DNA from: Clostridium sp.
GTDB taxonomy: Bacteria > Bacillota > Clostridia > Clostridiales > Clostridiaceae
Direction of reading: 5' to 3'
DNA: 64,000 bases
Assembly (NCBI GenBank): GCA_022773025.1
Contig: JALEZF010000016.1
Span: 1-64,000, forward strand
The notes beneath the pieces were generated by a model, which was not told where the DNA came from, did not search any database, and saw only the letters and a program-made list of their open reading frames with translations. How positions within the stretch are numbered: position 1 is the first letter of the stretch; every line of letters starts with the position of its first letter. The translations under genes were made by a program, and so were the position numbers. Shown here one piece after another: positions 43,655 through 52,006 of this stretch.

Positions 43655-44140
43655 ATGAAATTTTTAATAATATATGCCTCAAGATATGGCAGTACTGAAA
43701 AATGTGCCGAGTCCCTTAGTGAAAAGCTTAAGGGTGAAACTACTCTTATAAATATCCAAAAGCAATCTAATATAGACCCATCTAGCTATGACACAATAAT
43801 TCTAGGCGGTTCTATAAAAATGGGACAAGTACCGGCAGCTTTAAAGAACTTTGCTTTGAATAATCTTAGTACTCTAAAGCAAAAGAAAGTATCATTATTC
43901 CTTTGCTGCGGCTTTCCCGAAAATCTAAATGAGCATCTTAAAAATAACTTTCCAGATGAGCTTATATCTAAAGCTATATGCAAAGAATGTTTTGGCGGCG
44001 AACTTAATACTAGCAAAATGACTTTTGGTGAAAAACTTATAACAAAGATGGTCACAAGCAAATCTAAAAAAGAAGGAAAATCACTGCCTCATTTGATACC
44101 CGAAAATATAGATAAGATGGCTGAGATTCTTAATAGATGA
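43655..44140 (+). CDS. Flavodoxin-domain protein
   Basis: FMN-binding flavodoxin fold (161 aa): phosphate loop ASRYGSTEKCAE (about 8-19), GGSIKMGQVP (about 51-60) and LFLCCGFPE. The type resembles HemG-like flavodoxins that pass electrons to membrane or protoporphyrinogen partners, but no heme gene is near. ATG 43655 follows AAGGAG. Its stop overlaps the ATG of a 36-codon ORF. Confidence 0.85.
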   Translation: MKFLIIYASRYGSTEKCAESLSEKLKGETTLINIQKQSNIDPSSYDTIILGGSIKMGQVPAALKNFALNNLSTLKQKKVSLFLCCGFPENLNEHLKNNFPDELISKAICKECFGGELNTSKMTFGEKLITKMVTSKSKKEGKSLPHLIPENIDKMAEILNR

Positions 44141-44247
44141 ATAATATGAAAATTACTATTGAGAGAATGCTCATTAAAGATGTACCAATGATATATAATA
44201 TGCTCCTTTTAGAAACTAATAATTTTACTTCTGCAGATTGTACATAA
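44137..44247 (+). CDS. 36-codon ORF overlapping flavodoxin stop; possible acetyltransferase relic
   Basis: ATGA overlap with the flavodoxin gene. Begins MNNMKITIERMLIKDVPMI, which looks like the first strand and helix of a GNAT acetyltransferase, then ends after 36 codons. Either a small translationally coupled protein or the remnant of a longer gene; the sequence to 44280 shows no continuation. Confidence 0.35.
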   Translation: MNNMKITIERMLIKDVPMIYNMLLLETNNFTSADCT

Positions 44248-44283
44248 TATGTATGGCCTGTTTGTGATATCACATAATTACCA

Positions 44284-44322
44284 AAGGACAGCTAGAAAGC
44301 CGTCCTTATATTTATTTTTTTA
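44284..44322 (+). terminator. Terminator after flavodoxin
   Basis: AAGGAC-A-GCT/AGC-C-GTCCTT stem followed by an AT-rich stretch with eight T. Confidence 0.75.
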
Positions 44323-44345
44323 AGCTTATGCTCAAGATTCAGTTA

Positions 44346-44561
44346 TTATTGAAATATATACAAAATAAGACCTATAGAAAATAGCACTGCCATTATAATA
44401 CATACAACCCTAGCAATAAATATTTGAAATTCCGGCGGGTCATATCCTCCAAAATAACTATATACTCGATTCATTCTAATCAAATCCTCTACATAGATAG
44501 CATATAAAATAAGAAATATGATAAATAGTAGCAGAAATATTATTGTAATAACTCTTCCCAT
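44346..44561 (-). CDS. Small two-helix membrane protein
   Basis: 71 aa from ATG 44561 (site GGAGG five bases upstream; the frame is open four codons further). Two hydrophobic helices (ITIIFLLLFIIFLILYAIYV and VVCIIMAVLFSIGLILYIF) flank a short loop. No family recognised. Divergent from the frameshifted secreted protein. Confidence 0.65.
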   Translation of the reverse strand: MGRVITIIFLLLFIIFLILYAIYVEDLIRMNRVYSYFGGYDPPEFQIFIARVVCIIMAVLFSIGLILYIFQ

Positions 44562-44661
44562 ATTTACCTCCATAGCTCTTTTCCTAATTATACCATGCCC
44601 ATATCCAAATTATATCATAATAATCTTTAGCATAATATTATATACTAAAGGAGATGTTTAT

Positions 44662-45205
44662 ATGAAAAAAAAATATATTCTTTATAATACTAGCAGTATT
44701 AATCATAAATGCTATATTATTTTTTACTGATCCTACAGTAGCACTAACTTCAAATTGGAAAAGACAAATAGCAAAGTATTGGAATAACGATGTCATCATT
44801 CAGGAAATAAAAGATTGTAAAATCTATGATAAAAAATTTAAAATAATATTAAGCACAAAAGCTGAAGATGAAAAATACAAATATCTTAATGTCTACGAAA
44901 AACATATAGGTGGTTTGTACTATAAATGTCACAGGGCCTCTGAACAAGGTGGTAGTAATGTCCTGATTAATTTCTCTACTGTAATTGATAGAAATGATGA
45001 TTTTACTATTATGTATGGATACAACAAAAACTTAGAAATATCTAGATGTGAAATAAAATCTTCTGATAACCTTGATGATTTTATCATTAATTTTGATTTG
45101 CCACAAAAAGAATATTTTATTGCTATATTTAATGCTGTATATAGAGGTATACAAAATGCTTATGGAAAAGACGGAAATATAAATACCAGTTTTTTCCTTG
45201 ATTAA
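44662..45205 (+). pseudogene. Secreted protein of unknown function, frameshifted in a run of nine A
   Basis: ATG 44662 has AAAGGAG ideally placed but runs into a stop after 22 codons. Skipping one of the nine A directly after the ATG gives MKKNIFFIILAVLIINAILF, a classical signal peptide, and an uninterrupted 180-codon protein ending NTSFFLD. The remaining sequence is acidic and lysine-rich with one Cys pair; no family recognised. The gene may be off, phase-variable, rescued by slippage, or affected by an error in the base count. Confidence 0.7.
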
Positions 45206-45222
45206 TCATGGTTATCTCCATA

Positions 45223-45257
45223 AAAATGAGGTAGTCCTCTAAAGGCTACCTCATTTT
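45223..45257. terminator. Bidirectional terminator
   Basis: Perfect AAAATGAGGTAG (45223-45234)/CTACCTCATTTT (45246-45257) stem between convergent genes. Confidence 0.9.
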
Positions 45258-45314
45258 ATTTTGCACAATCTTTTCTTAATTTATAGATAGAAAATATATG
45301 GATTATATCATTTT

Positions 45315-47960
45315 CTATAACCACTCTCCATATTTCTTAATATATAGTTTCTTCACTACTTGAGTTAAAATACAGTAGCATAGCAAAATTCCTATAAGCC
45401 ATGGAAAATATGATAGTGGAAGCATTTGAAATCCTAAATAGGTTCCCAAAGTTGTGAATGGTATTGCTACTCCTATTACCATTATTGTCATTGTGAGAAG
45501 TAGCACTGGATATGATGCTCTACTTTGAAGGAATGGTACCTTCTTGGTTCTTATCATGTGAACTATAAGTGTTTGTGATAATAAGCCTTCTATGAACCAT
45601 CCCGCTTGGAATAACCCCTGCATTGATTCTACATTAGCTTTAAATACTGTGAACATTACTATAAAGGTTATAATGTCAAAGATAGAACTTATAGGTCCTA
45701 TGAATATCATAAATCTTCCTATATCATCAGCATTCCATTTTCTTGGCATCTTTAGATATTCTTCATCCATGTTGTCCCAAGGAATTGATATTTGTGATAT
45801 ATCGTAAAGTAAATTTTGAGTTAGTAGCTGTATTGGAACCATTGGTAGGAATGGTAAGAATATGCTGGCTACTAATACGCTAAATACATTTCCAAAGTTA
45901 GAACTCACTGCCATCTTGATATACTTTATGATGTTGCCGAATACTCTTCTTCCTTCTATTACACCTTCTTCTAAAACCATTAAACTCTTTTCAAGAAGGA
46001 TTATATCTGCAGACTCTTTTGCTATGTCCACTGCTGTATCTACAGAAATGCCTACATCTGCTACTTTTAGAGCTGGTGCATCATTTATTCCATCTCCCAT
46101 AAATCCAACTACATGTCCATTTTCTTTTAACACCTTAACTATCCTTGATTTTTGCATAGGTGATAATTTTGCAAAGATGCTTGTCTTCTCAGCTTTTTCA
46201 GTTAATTCTTCATCACTCATATCATCTATCTGCCATCCTAATAGTAATCTTTCTGAATCCACTCCAACTTCCATACATATCTTTTTAGTAACGGAATCAT
46301 TATCACCTGTTAGAACTTTTACAGCTACTCCATAATCTTTTAATGCACTTATGGCACAAGAAGCTGATTCCTTTGGTGGATCTAAAAATCCTATATATCC
46401 TATAAGAACCATATCAGTTTCATCTTCTTGAGCAAATGATCCTTCTTCTGCTACATGATTTTTTTGAGCTACAGCTATAACTCTCATACCTTCATTGTTT
46501 AAATCTTCAACAGTTTTTTTAATTTTATCCTTTAACTCCTCAGTAAGGTTCACAACCTGTCCATGATATTCTGCCATAGAGCATATAGAAAGCATTTCTT
46601 CAACTGCACCTTTTGTGATTAGCTGGCTCTTTCCTTCTTTATCCACTAAAACTACTGACATCCTTCTTCTTGAAAAATCAAAGGGTATTTCATCTATTTT
46701 AGTGTATTTCTTTTTTAATTCCTCAAATCCAAACTCTTCTCCATGATTTAGTATTGCTATATCCATCAAATTTCTAAGTCCTGTTTGATAAAAGCTGTTC
46801 AAATAAGCGTGTCTTAGAACCCTCTCATCATCTTCCCCATGGACATTCAAATATCTTTCAACGATTATCTTGTCTAGTGTCAAAGTTCCAGTCTTATCAG
46901 TACATAAAATGTCCATAGCCCCAAAGTTTTGTATAGCATCAAGTTTCTTTACTATAGTCTTTTTCTTTGCCATTTTTACTGCGCCCTTAGCAAGATTGCT
47001 TGTTAATATCATTGGAAGCATTTGAGGGGTAAGTCCTACTGCAATTGATATTGCAAATAGCAAAGCTTCTATCCAGTTATGCTTTGTGAAACCATTAATG
47101 AAAAACACCACTGGTACCATTGCCATCATGAATTTCACTAGTAATAATCCGATGCTGTTTACTCCCTTTTCAAAGCTTGTTTCTTCTTTTGTTCCTGACA
47201 AACTCTTTGCCATAGCTCCAAAGTAAGTCTCATCACCAGTTGAAACAACAACTGCTTTTCCACATCCACTTATGACTGTGGTTCCTAAAAGGCATATATT
47301 ATTTAAATCTGCTACATTTACGTTATTTCCACATTCTATTACCTCTGAATACTTTTCAACAGGCTCTGACTCACCAGTTAAAGAGGATTGTCCAACAAAT
47401 AAGTCCTTTGCTCTGATTATTCTAACGTCAGCTGGAATCATATCTCCTGCTGCAAGGTATATTACATCTCCCTTGACTATATCCTTTATGTCTATTTCCT
47501 TAAGGGCACTATCAGATCTTTTTACTGCTGCTGTATTGCTTACCATGGTTTTAAGTTCTTCTGCAGCTTTACTGGATTTGAATTCTTGAAAGAATTTTAA
47601 AAGTCCGCTTAAAAGTATCATTAAGGCTATTATAAAAACAGTGCTGTAGCTTCTATCTTGTGGAGCTACAAATACAATATCTGTGAGTACTGATGCTATA
47701 CCAATGATTATTAAAACAGTAGTGAAAGGGCTCATGAATGACATAAAAAGCTCTTTATACCATGGAGCTGGCTTTTCATAAGACATTTGATTTTCCCCAT
47801 ACTCCTCTAATCTCTTTTCAGCTTCTGCTTCCTTCAATCCTTTTGATGTAGTATTTAGCTCCTCATATACTTCATTTATATTTTTAGTGCTGAAGCCTAT
47901 TAGCTTCATAGCTACTTCTCTAGCTTTCATTTCCATGATCTCATTATTTCTTTTAATCAT
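45315..47960 (-). CDS. mgtA: Magnesium-translocating P-type ATPase
   Basis: P3-type ATPase that imports Mg2+ across the membrane using ATP. About 881 aa with ten helices, TGES loop (SLTGESEPVE, about 200), phosphorylation site CTDKTGTLT (about 350), and hinge GDGINDAPALK (about 640). The start is ATG 47960: GGAGGTG lies before it, whereas the longer TTG frame to 47975 contains that site. Its leader has an M-box with terminator and a 37-codon ORF, so low Mg2+ should switch it on. Confidence 0.95.
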   Translation of the reverse strand: MIKRNNEIMEMKAREVAMKLIGFSTKNINEVYEELNTTSKGLKEAEAEKRLEEYGENQMSYEKPAPWYKELFMSFMSPFTTVLIIIGIASVLTDIVFVAPQDRSYSTVFIIALMILLSGLLKFFQEFKSSKAAEELKTMVSNTAAVKRSDSALKEIDIKDIVKGDVIYLAAGDMIPADVRIIRAKDLFVGQSSLTGESEPVEKYSEVIECGNNVNVADLNNICLLGTTVISGCGKAVVVSTGDETYFGAMAKSLSGTKEETSFEKGVNSIGLLLVKFMMAMVPVVFFINGFTKHNWIEALLFAISIAVGLTPQMLPMILTSNLAKGAVKMAKKKTIVKKLDAIQNFGAMDILCTDKTGTLTLDKIIVERYLNVHGEDDERVLRHAYLNSFYQTGLRNLMDIAILNHGEEFGFEELKKKYTKIDEIPFDFSRRRMSVVLVDKEGKSQLITKGAVEEMLSICSMAEYHGQVVNLTEELKDKIKKTVEDLNNEGMRVIAVAQKNHVAEEGSFAQEDETDMVLIGYIGFLDPPKESASCAISALKDYGVAVKVLTGDNDSVTKKICMEVGVDSERLLLGWQIDDMSDEELTEKAEKTSIFAKLSPMQKSRIVKVLKENGHVVGFMGDGINDAPALKVADVGISVDTAVDIAKESADIILLEKSLMVLEEGVIEGRRVFGNIIKYIKMAVSSNFGNVFSVLVASIFLPFLPMVPIQLLTQNLLYDISQISIPWDNMDEEYLKMPRKWNADDIGRFMIFIGPISSIFDIITFIVMFTVFKANVESMQGLFQAGWFIEGLLSQTLIVHMIRTKKVPFLQSRASYPVLLLTMTIMVIGVAIPFTTLGTYLGFQMLPLSYFPWLIGILLCYCILTQVVKKLYIKKYGEWL

Positions 47961-48165
47961 TTTTAACACCTCCAAATTCCGCCTTTTCTAAAAAAGGCAA
48001 CAAGAAACTAAGGGTAGTGGTCCTAACTTTTTTTACTACCGCTATATTCAAAAGGGCATAGTCCCCCCTTTTAAATATTTAGTTTTCAATTAATACGAAA
48101 CTGGTAATTTAAAGATTTGCTTTAAGACAGCGAAGATGTTATAAATTATTTCAAAGAAATGCATA
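47961..48165 (-). other. Structured segment between leader ORF and mgtA
   Basis: About 200 bases without a clear gene. Two stems are visible on the minus strand: GGTAGT...ACTACC (about 48005-48050) and GCCTTTTTTAGAAAAGGC immediately before the mgtA ribosome site, and a GGGGGG run followed by ACTATGCCC. They could mask or expose the ribosome site. Confidence 0.35.
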
Positions 48166-48169
48166 AGAT

Positions 48170-48283
48170 TTAAACTACTAAATTTATATTCTGCAAAAAG
48201 AACGTACCATCAGTTAGTAGTCTATTCAATGTTCTATATGCAATTCTCCCTCCACTGCCTATACTACTACTGCCAGCTTCCAT
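48170..48283 (-). CDS. 37-codon ORF between M-box and mgtA
   Basis: Starts at ATG 48283 after AGGAGGTGGAAAG, the strongest ribosome site of the region, and reads MEAGSSSIGSGGRIAYRTLN, then RLLTDGTFFLQNINLVV. It is Gly/Ser-rich then basic-hydrophobic, with no membrane helix and no proline run. It is 40 bases after the M-box terminator and 210 before mgtA, so it would be made only when the M-box allows read-through. No family recognised. Confidence 0.5.
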   Translation of the reverse strand: MEAGSSSIGSGGRIAYRTLNRLLTDGTFFLQNINLVV

Positions 48284-48328
48284 TCTTTCCACCTCCTAAA
48301 ATTCTATGGTAAATTTTATCTGTAAATA

Positions 48329-48543
48329 TAAAAAACCTCCGTCAAAACCAAAACATGACGCAGGCGCTATTATACAAATACGTCTCGTTCAAGTTTTGGC
48401 TCTGCAAGGCAATGAAGTTGAATTAGATTAAGCCTTCTTTGTTCGGCCAAACCTGCTAACCTGTTAAAAATGTTTCCATTCTTTCACGGCATCAACCCGT
48501 ATCCTTGTAGTAACCTCACCTACCGAGGTTTTATTCAATTTAC
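48329..48543 (-). promoter_or_regulatory. M-box (ykoK-type) magnesium riboswitch with terminator
   Basis: Leader RNA of mgtA. Minus-strand sequence GGTAGGTGAGGTTACTACAA (near 48527-48508) matches the conserved 5' core of the M-box, and the later segment GCAGAGCCAAAACTTGA fits its 3' part. An intrinsic terminator (CCTGCGTCA/TGACGGAGG, 48364-48336, then TTTTTT) closes it. Mg2+ binding is known to favour such terminators. Assignment is by motif and by the mgtA context; I could not run a covariance model. Confidence 0.78.
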
Positions 48544-48549
48544 ACTATT

Positions 48550-48578
48550 ATAATATGTGTATATACTGATTTTGTCAA
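48550..48578 (-). promoter_or_regulatory. Promoter of M-box/mgtA transcript
   Basis: TTGACA (48573-48578), 17 bases, TATTAT (48550-48555) on the minus strand; RNA would begin about 48543, right at the M-box. Confidence 0.75.
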
Positions 48579-48637
48579 CAACTTTATTGAAATTTGTGTA
48601 TTTACACACAATATTATCTCTTCTATACTTTAAGAAA

Positions 48638-48753
48638 ACAGAGGCTGAAGAAAAGCTATACTTCAAAGCCTAAGAGGAAAATCCACAGTTATAATAATTA
48701 CTCACGATGAATATTTACTTAGTATACGTGATAATGTGATAGAATTTAAATAA
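48638..48753 (+). pseudogene. 3' relic of an ABC transporter ATPase gene
   Basis: About 38 codons reading TEAEEK, then after one missing base AILQSLRGKSTVIIITHDEY and LLSIRDNVIEFK, ending in TAA 48751-48753. This is the end of an ABC ATPase, with the H-loop histidine in IIITHD. No Walker or signature motifs remain upstream; the sequence runs straight into the mgtA promoter region. A dead fragment left by a deletion. Confidence 0.6.
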
Positions 48754-48813
48754 TTTTTTTGCAATGCAATATTTAACACCCATAAGTAGTTTTATATTTA
48801 AAGGAGGGATATC

Positions 48814-49299
48814 ATGGTTGAGCCTGATTTAAAAGACAAGAGTTATATAAGTGAAATAATAGATAAATATAAAGATATGGTGTACAAGATAGCTTATACT
48901 ATGACTTGTAATATCCATAATTCTGAAGATGTACTTCAAGATGTATTTTTTAAATTTATAAAAACTTCTCCTAATTTTAATGATGAAAATCATGAAAAAG
49001 CTTGGTTTATACGAGTTACTATAAATCGTTGTAAAACTCTACTTGCATCAGCTTGGTTTAAAAGAACCCTAAGTTTAAATATTGATATACCTAATGATAT
49101 TGAAAAAGACAGTGAAAAATTTGACCTTTTTACCTCAGTTATGAACCTTCCTTCAAAATATAAAATCATTATTCATCTATATTATTATGAAGACTACTCT
49201 GTAAAAGAGATTTCAACCATATTGTCTATAAAAGAATCCACTATTCAATCTCAGCTCATGAGAGCACGTTCTATACTTCGTAAAAATTTAGAAGAATAA
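48814..49299 (+). CDS. ECF RNA polymerase sigma factor
   Basis: 161-aa sigma-70 family factor with region 2 (YKDMVYKIAYTMTCNIHNSE, DVLQDVFFKF) and region 4 HTH (YSVKEISTILSIKESTIQS, about 129-147). ATG 48814 follows GGAGGG. First of three genes with a one-helix membrane protein 13 bases downstream and a lipoprotein after that; typical of an ECF sigma with membrane-held regulator. The signal is unknown, and I cannot identify its own target promoter with confidence. Confidence 0.88.
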   Translation: MVEPDLKDKSYISEIIDKYKDMVYKIAYTMTCNIHNSEDVLQDVFFKFIKTSPNFNDENHEKAWFIRVTINRCKTLLASAWFKRTLSLNIDIPNDIEKDSEKFDLFTSVMNLPSKYKIIIHLYYYEDYSVKEISTILSIKESTIQSQLMRARSILRKNLEE

Positions 49300-49312
49300 G
49301 AGAGGTGATATT

Positions 49313-50293
49313 ATGATAAATGGTGATGATTATAAAGAACTTTTAAAATCTATTACGCCTTCTGAAGATCTTGTAAATGATATAAAATCTAATCCTGTGT
49401 CTCGTAAAAAATCTAAAAATTTAAAATTAATTTTTACTGCAGTAGCTGTAGTTTTTATAGTTCTAGTTGTAGGAATAAAATATGCGCTAAAATCTTCCAT
49501 AAAATCAGATTACTCTTACATCCAAACACCTCAATCAGAAAGTACTGTAGTTCTAGAGGATGGGAGCCTCTTTATTCCTCCTTTGCCTCTTCCTAAAAAC
49601 GATTCTGATGTATCATCTAATTTAGCAAGACTTGTAATATATAATAAAAGAATTTATCAAGGCACAGACATGACCTATATTGATCCAATAAAAGCTGAAG
49701 AAATAAAGGATCGTAAGCTTGGCATCACAAAACCATCTTTAAAAGGTTGGGATACCGAAGAGAATATTTCTGGTGAATTTCCATCTACTATAGGAGTTCA
49801 TGAGGTTTACTCTATTAAAGGCTATGACACTGATTTTCGCATTCTGGTATCTATGAAGCTATCAGATGGCTCGGAGTATGATGCTATTTTTGAATGTGAT
49901 AACAACCTTACCTTAAAAACTGGCTATGATTGGTTTGGTAAATTTAATTTTCAAAACAATATAAAATCCATAACCTATTGCTCTTTTGACAGCTGGATGT
50001 CTTATCCTAATACTAAGTTCATAGATTTAATTTTGACACCTGAAATTTACCACTTTGTAGATTCCTTAAATACTTCAAAACCAATAAGCAGGGAAAATTC
50101 TGATTTAAACAAGCTATTTTTTGATGGCTCAATTGACGAATTGAATACTCATACAAAAATCCTATCTATAACTCTCAATGATGGCATGACCTCAATGTTA
50201 AGAATTCACGATGAAGGCTATATAATGAATGGTCCTGGATTTTTTCAAATAGACAAAGCTGTCATGGATGAAGTTTGGAAAAATTTTAAGTAA
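49313..50293 (+). CDS. Single-pass membrane protein, putative anti-sigma factor
   Basis: 326 aa: short cytoplasmic amino end (about 38 residues), one helix (LIFTAVAVVFIVLVVGIKYAL), then a large extracytoplasmic domain. The cytoplasmic part lacks the zinc anti-sigma HxxxCxxC motif, so sigma inhibition is inferred only from topology and operon position. The extracytoplasmic domain is not recognised; it carries PPLPLPKND and many aromatic beta-type segments. ATG follows GAGGTG. Confidence 0.7.
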   Translation: MINGDDYKELLKSITPSEDLVNDIKSNPVSRKKSKNLKLIFTAVAVVFIVLVVGIKYALKSSIKSDYSYIQTPQSESTVVLEDGSLFIPPLPLPKNDSDVSSNLARLVIYNKRIYQGTDMTYIDPIKAEEIKDRKLGITKPSLKGWDTEENISGEFPSTIGVHEVYSIKGYDTDFRILVSMKLSDGSEYDAIFECDNNLTLKTGYDWFGKFNFQNNIKSITYCSFDSWMSYPNTKFIDLILTPEIYHFVDSLNTSKPISRENSDLNKLFFDGSIDELNTHTKILSITLNDGMTSMLRIHDEGYIMNGPGFFQIDKAVMDEVWKNFK

Positions 50294-50322
50294 TAAAAAT
50301 TCAAATTATGGAGGATATCTAT

Positions 50323-50766
50323 ATGAAAAAATTTACCTTTCCTCTTCTTTTACTTTTTACTATTCTTTTTACAGGTTGCAGTAAGAATACTAGCATTGAC
50401 ACGCCAGCCTTAAGCATAACCTACAAAAATGAATCGGTTTCAATTCTTAAAGGTGGCTTCGAATGGAATAGAAGAATCGGTATTTTTAAGATGGAATCTG
50501 TCATTGCTGATGCTCCTGCTCCTACTGAGTTAGCCAAAAAAATCTCAGCATATAAACTTCCGCCAAACGTTCAGCTTGATTTAAAATTTACTAAAAAACC
50601 TCAAAGCATTGAAGTTGTATCTTGGGGAGAACTTAAAGACACTGACTACTCCTTTACGGAAAACTCCATAACTGTTCCTAATGAACCTGGCACCTATATC
50701 TTTGAAATAAGGGCCTATTGGAAACAGGGACGAGTTTCATATACCACTAAATTTATAGTAAAATAA
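50323..50766 (+). CDS. Lipoprotein of the ECF operon
   Basis: About 147-aa lipoprotein: signal sequence FPLLLLFTILFTGC with lipobox LFTGC, then a compact beta-rich domain, probably immunoglobulin-like (YSFTENSITVPNEPGTYIF, FEIRAYWKQGRVSYTT). Start at ATG 50323 after GGAGG; five upstream codons lack a site. Third gene of the sigma operon, so likely a surface effector or sensor. Function unknown. Confidence 0.75.
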   Translation: MKKFTFPLLLLFTILFTGCSKNTSIDTPALSITYKNESVSILKGGFEWNRRIGIFKMESVIADAPAPTELAKKISAYKLPPNVQLDLKFTKKPQSIEVVSWGELKDTDYSFTENSITVPNEPGTYIFEIRAYWKQGRVSYTTKFIVK

Positions 50767-50871
50767 ATTACTTTCAATACCTTAAAAAATGTTTCTTGTG
50801 TTATATCTTCTGTCATCACTACATCTTGCCATAATGACAAAGTATATTTATAAATGTATTAAAAATATAAA

Positions 50872-50927
50872 AAAATAAAGGGTGCTTCAATATGATCATA
50901 CATTTTGAAACACACCCTTTATTTTTT
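50872..50927. terminator. Bidirectional terminator
   Basis: AAAGGGTG-TTCAA ... TTGAA-CACCCTTT stem with A-run and T-run on either side, between the ECF operon and potD. Confidence 0.85.
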
Positions 50928-50935
50928 AGGAATCA

Positions 50936-51985
50936 TTATTTTGATTTTACTTCAAGCCACAAATCATCATATAATTTAATCTTTTCACCTAAATCTATGA
51001 AAAACTCACTTTTGTTTACAATATCATCACTTGGATATGCTACTGGATTATTTTTAACATCTTCATCTAGTAATTCAAGTGCAGCCTTATTTGGAGTTGA
51101 ATAATTTATATAATCTATGTTTTGCTTTGCATTTTGTGCATCAAGCATAAAATTTATAAACATTTCAGCTTCTTTTTTATTTTCAGCATTATATGGTATA
51201 CACATAGCATCTACCCATTTATTAGTTCCTGTTTTAGGGATGGCATAAGCTAAATTTTCATCTTCATCCATAAGAGTTATAGCATCACCAGAGTATACTA
51301 TTCCCATGGCTGCTTCTCCACCTAAAAGTCTATCTTTTATATCATCATTACCATAAGCAAGAACAAGGGGTCTTTGCTTTATAAGCTCTTCCTTAGCCTT
51401 TTGAAGTTCTGCTTCATTGGTGCTATTTTGTGAATATCCCAGCTTCATAAGCGCTATACCCATAGTATCTCTTACTGAGTCAAGCATAAGAATTTGTTGC
51501 TTGTATTTTTCATTCCATAATATATCCCAACTATCGATAGGATCATTTACCATAGTTTTGTTGTACATTATTCCAAAAGTTCCCCAAAAATAAGGAACAG
51601 AGTATTCATCTTTTGGATCATATGATGCATTCTTAAACTTTTCATCAATATTTTTATAATTAGGTATATTATTATAATCTATTTTCTGTAAAAGCTCCTC
51701 TTTTATCATTTTTTCTATCATATAATCAGATGGAAATATTAAATCGTATTTAGACCCGCCACTCTTTATTTTTTGATACATAATTTCATTGGTGTCATAC
51801 TTTTCATAAACTACTTTTATTCCTGTTTCTTTTTCGAATTGAGGAATTAAATCTTCATCTATATAGTCTCCTACATTATATATGTTTAGCACCTCAGCTG
51901 ATGATTTTGATCCACATCCTGCCAACACTCCCACAGATATCATTGATATCAAAGCTAAAGCTATAATTTTCTTTACGTTTTTCAT
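50936..51985 (-). CDS. potD: Spermidine/putrescine-binding lipoprotein
   Basis: Extracellular receptor of the polyamine importer (349 aa). Signal sequence with lipobox VLAGC, then the PotD fold: NIYNVGDYIDEDLI, YDTNEIMYQKI, FPSDYMIEKM and VPYFWGTFGIMYNK. Trp and Asp residues expected for diamine binding are present (WGTFG, SGDAI). Last gene of the five-gene operon, 21 bases after potC. ATG 51985 follows AGAGGTG. Confidence 0.93.
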   Translation of the reverse strand: MKNVKKIIALALISMISVGVLAGCGSKSSAEVLNIYNVGDYIDEDLIPQFEKETGIKVVYEKYDTNEIMYQKIKSGGSKYDLIFPSDYMIEKMIKEELLQKIDYNNIPNYKNIDEKFKNASYDPKDEYSVPYFWGTFGIMYNKTMVNDPIDSWDILWNEKYKQQILMLDSVRDTMGIALMKLGYSQNSTNEAELQKAKEELIKQRPLVLAYGNDDIKDRLLGGEAAMGIVYSGDAITLMDEDENLAYAIPKTGTNKWVDAMCIPYNAENKKEAEMFINFMLDAQNAKQNIDYINYSTPNKAALELLDEDVKNNPVAYPSDDIVNKSEFFIDLGEKIKLYDDLWLEVKSK

Positions 51986-52006
51986 ACAAGCACCTCTTTC
52001 TTTGTC

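Noticed and set aside
45862..46335. 157-codon plus-strand ORF opposite mgtA
   Set aside because: Lies entirely inside the conserved mgtA coding region, has no ribosome site and a composition that is the complement of the ATPase codons.
48329..48543. mgtA leader as a manganese (yybP-ykoY) riboswitch
   Set aside because: The conserved core words of that class are not present, whereas GGTAGGTGAGG and the context fit the M-box.
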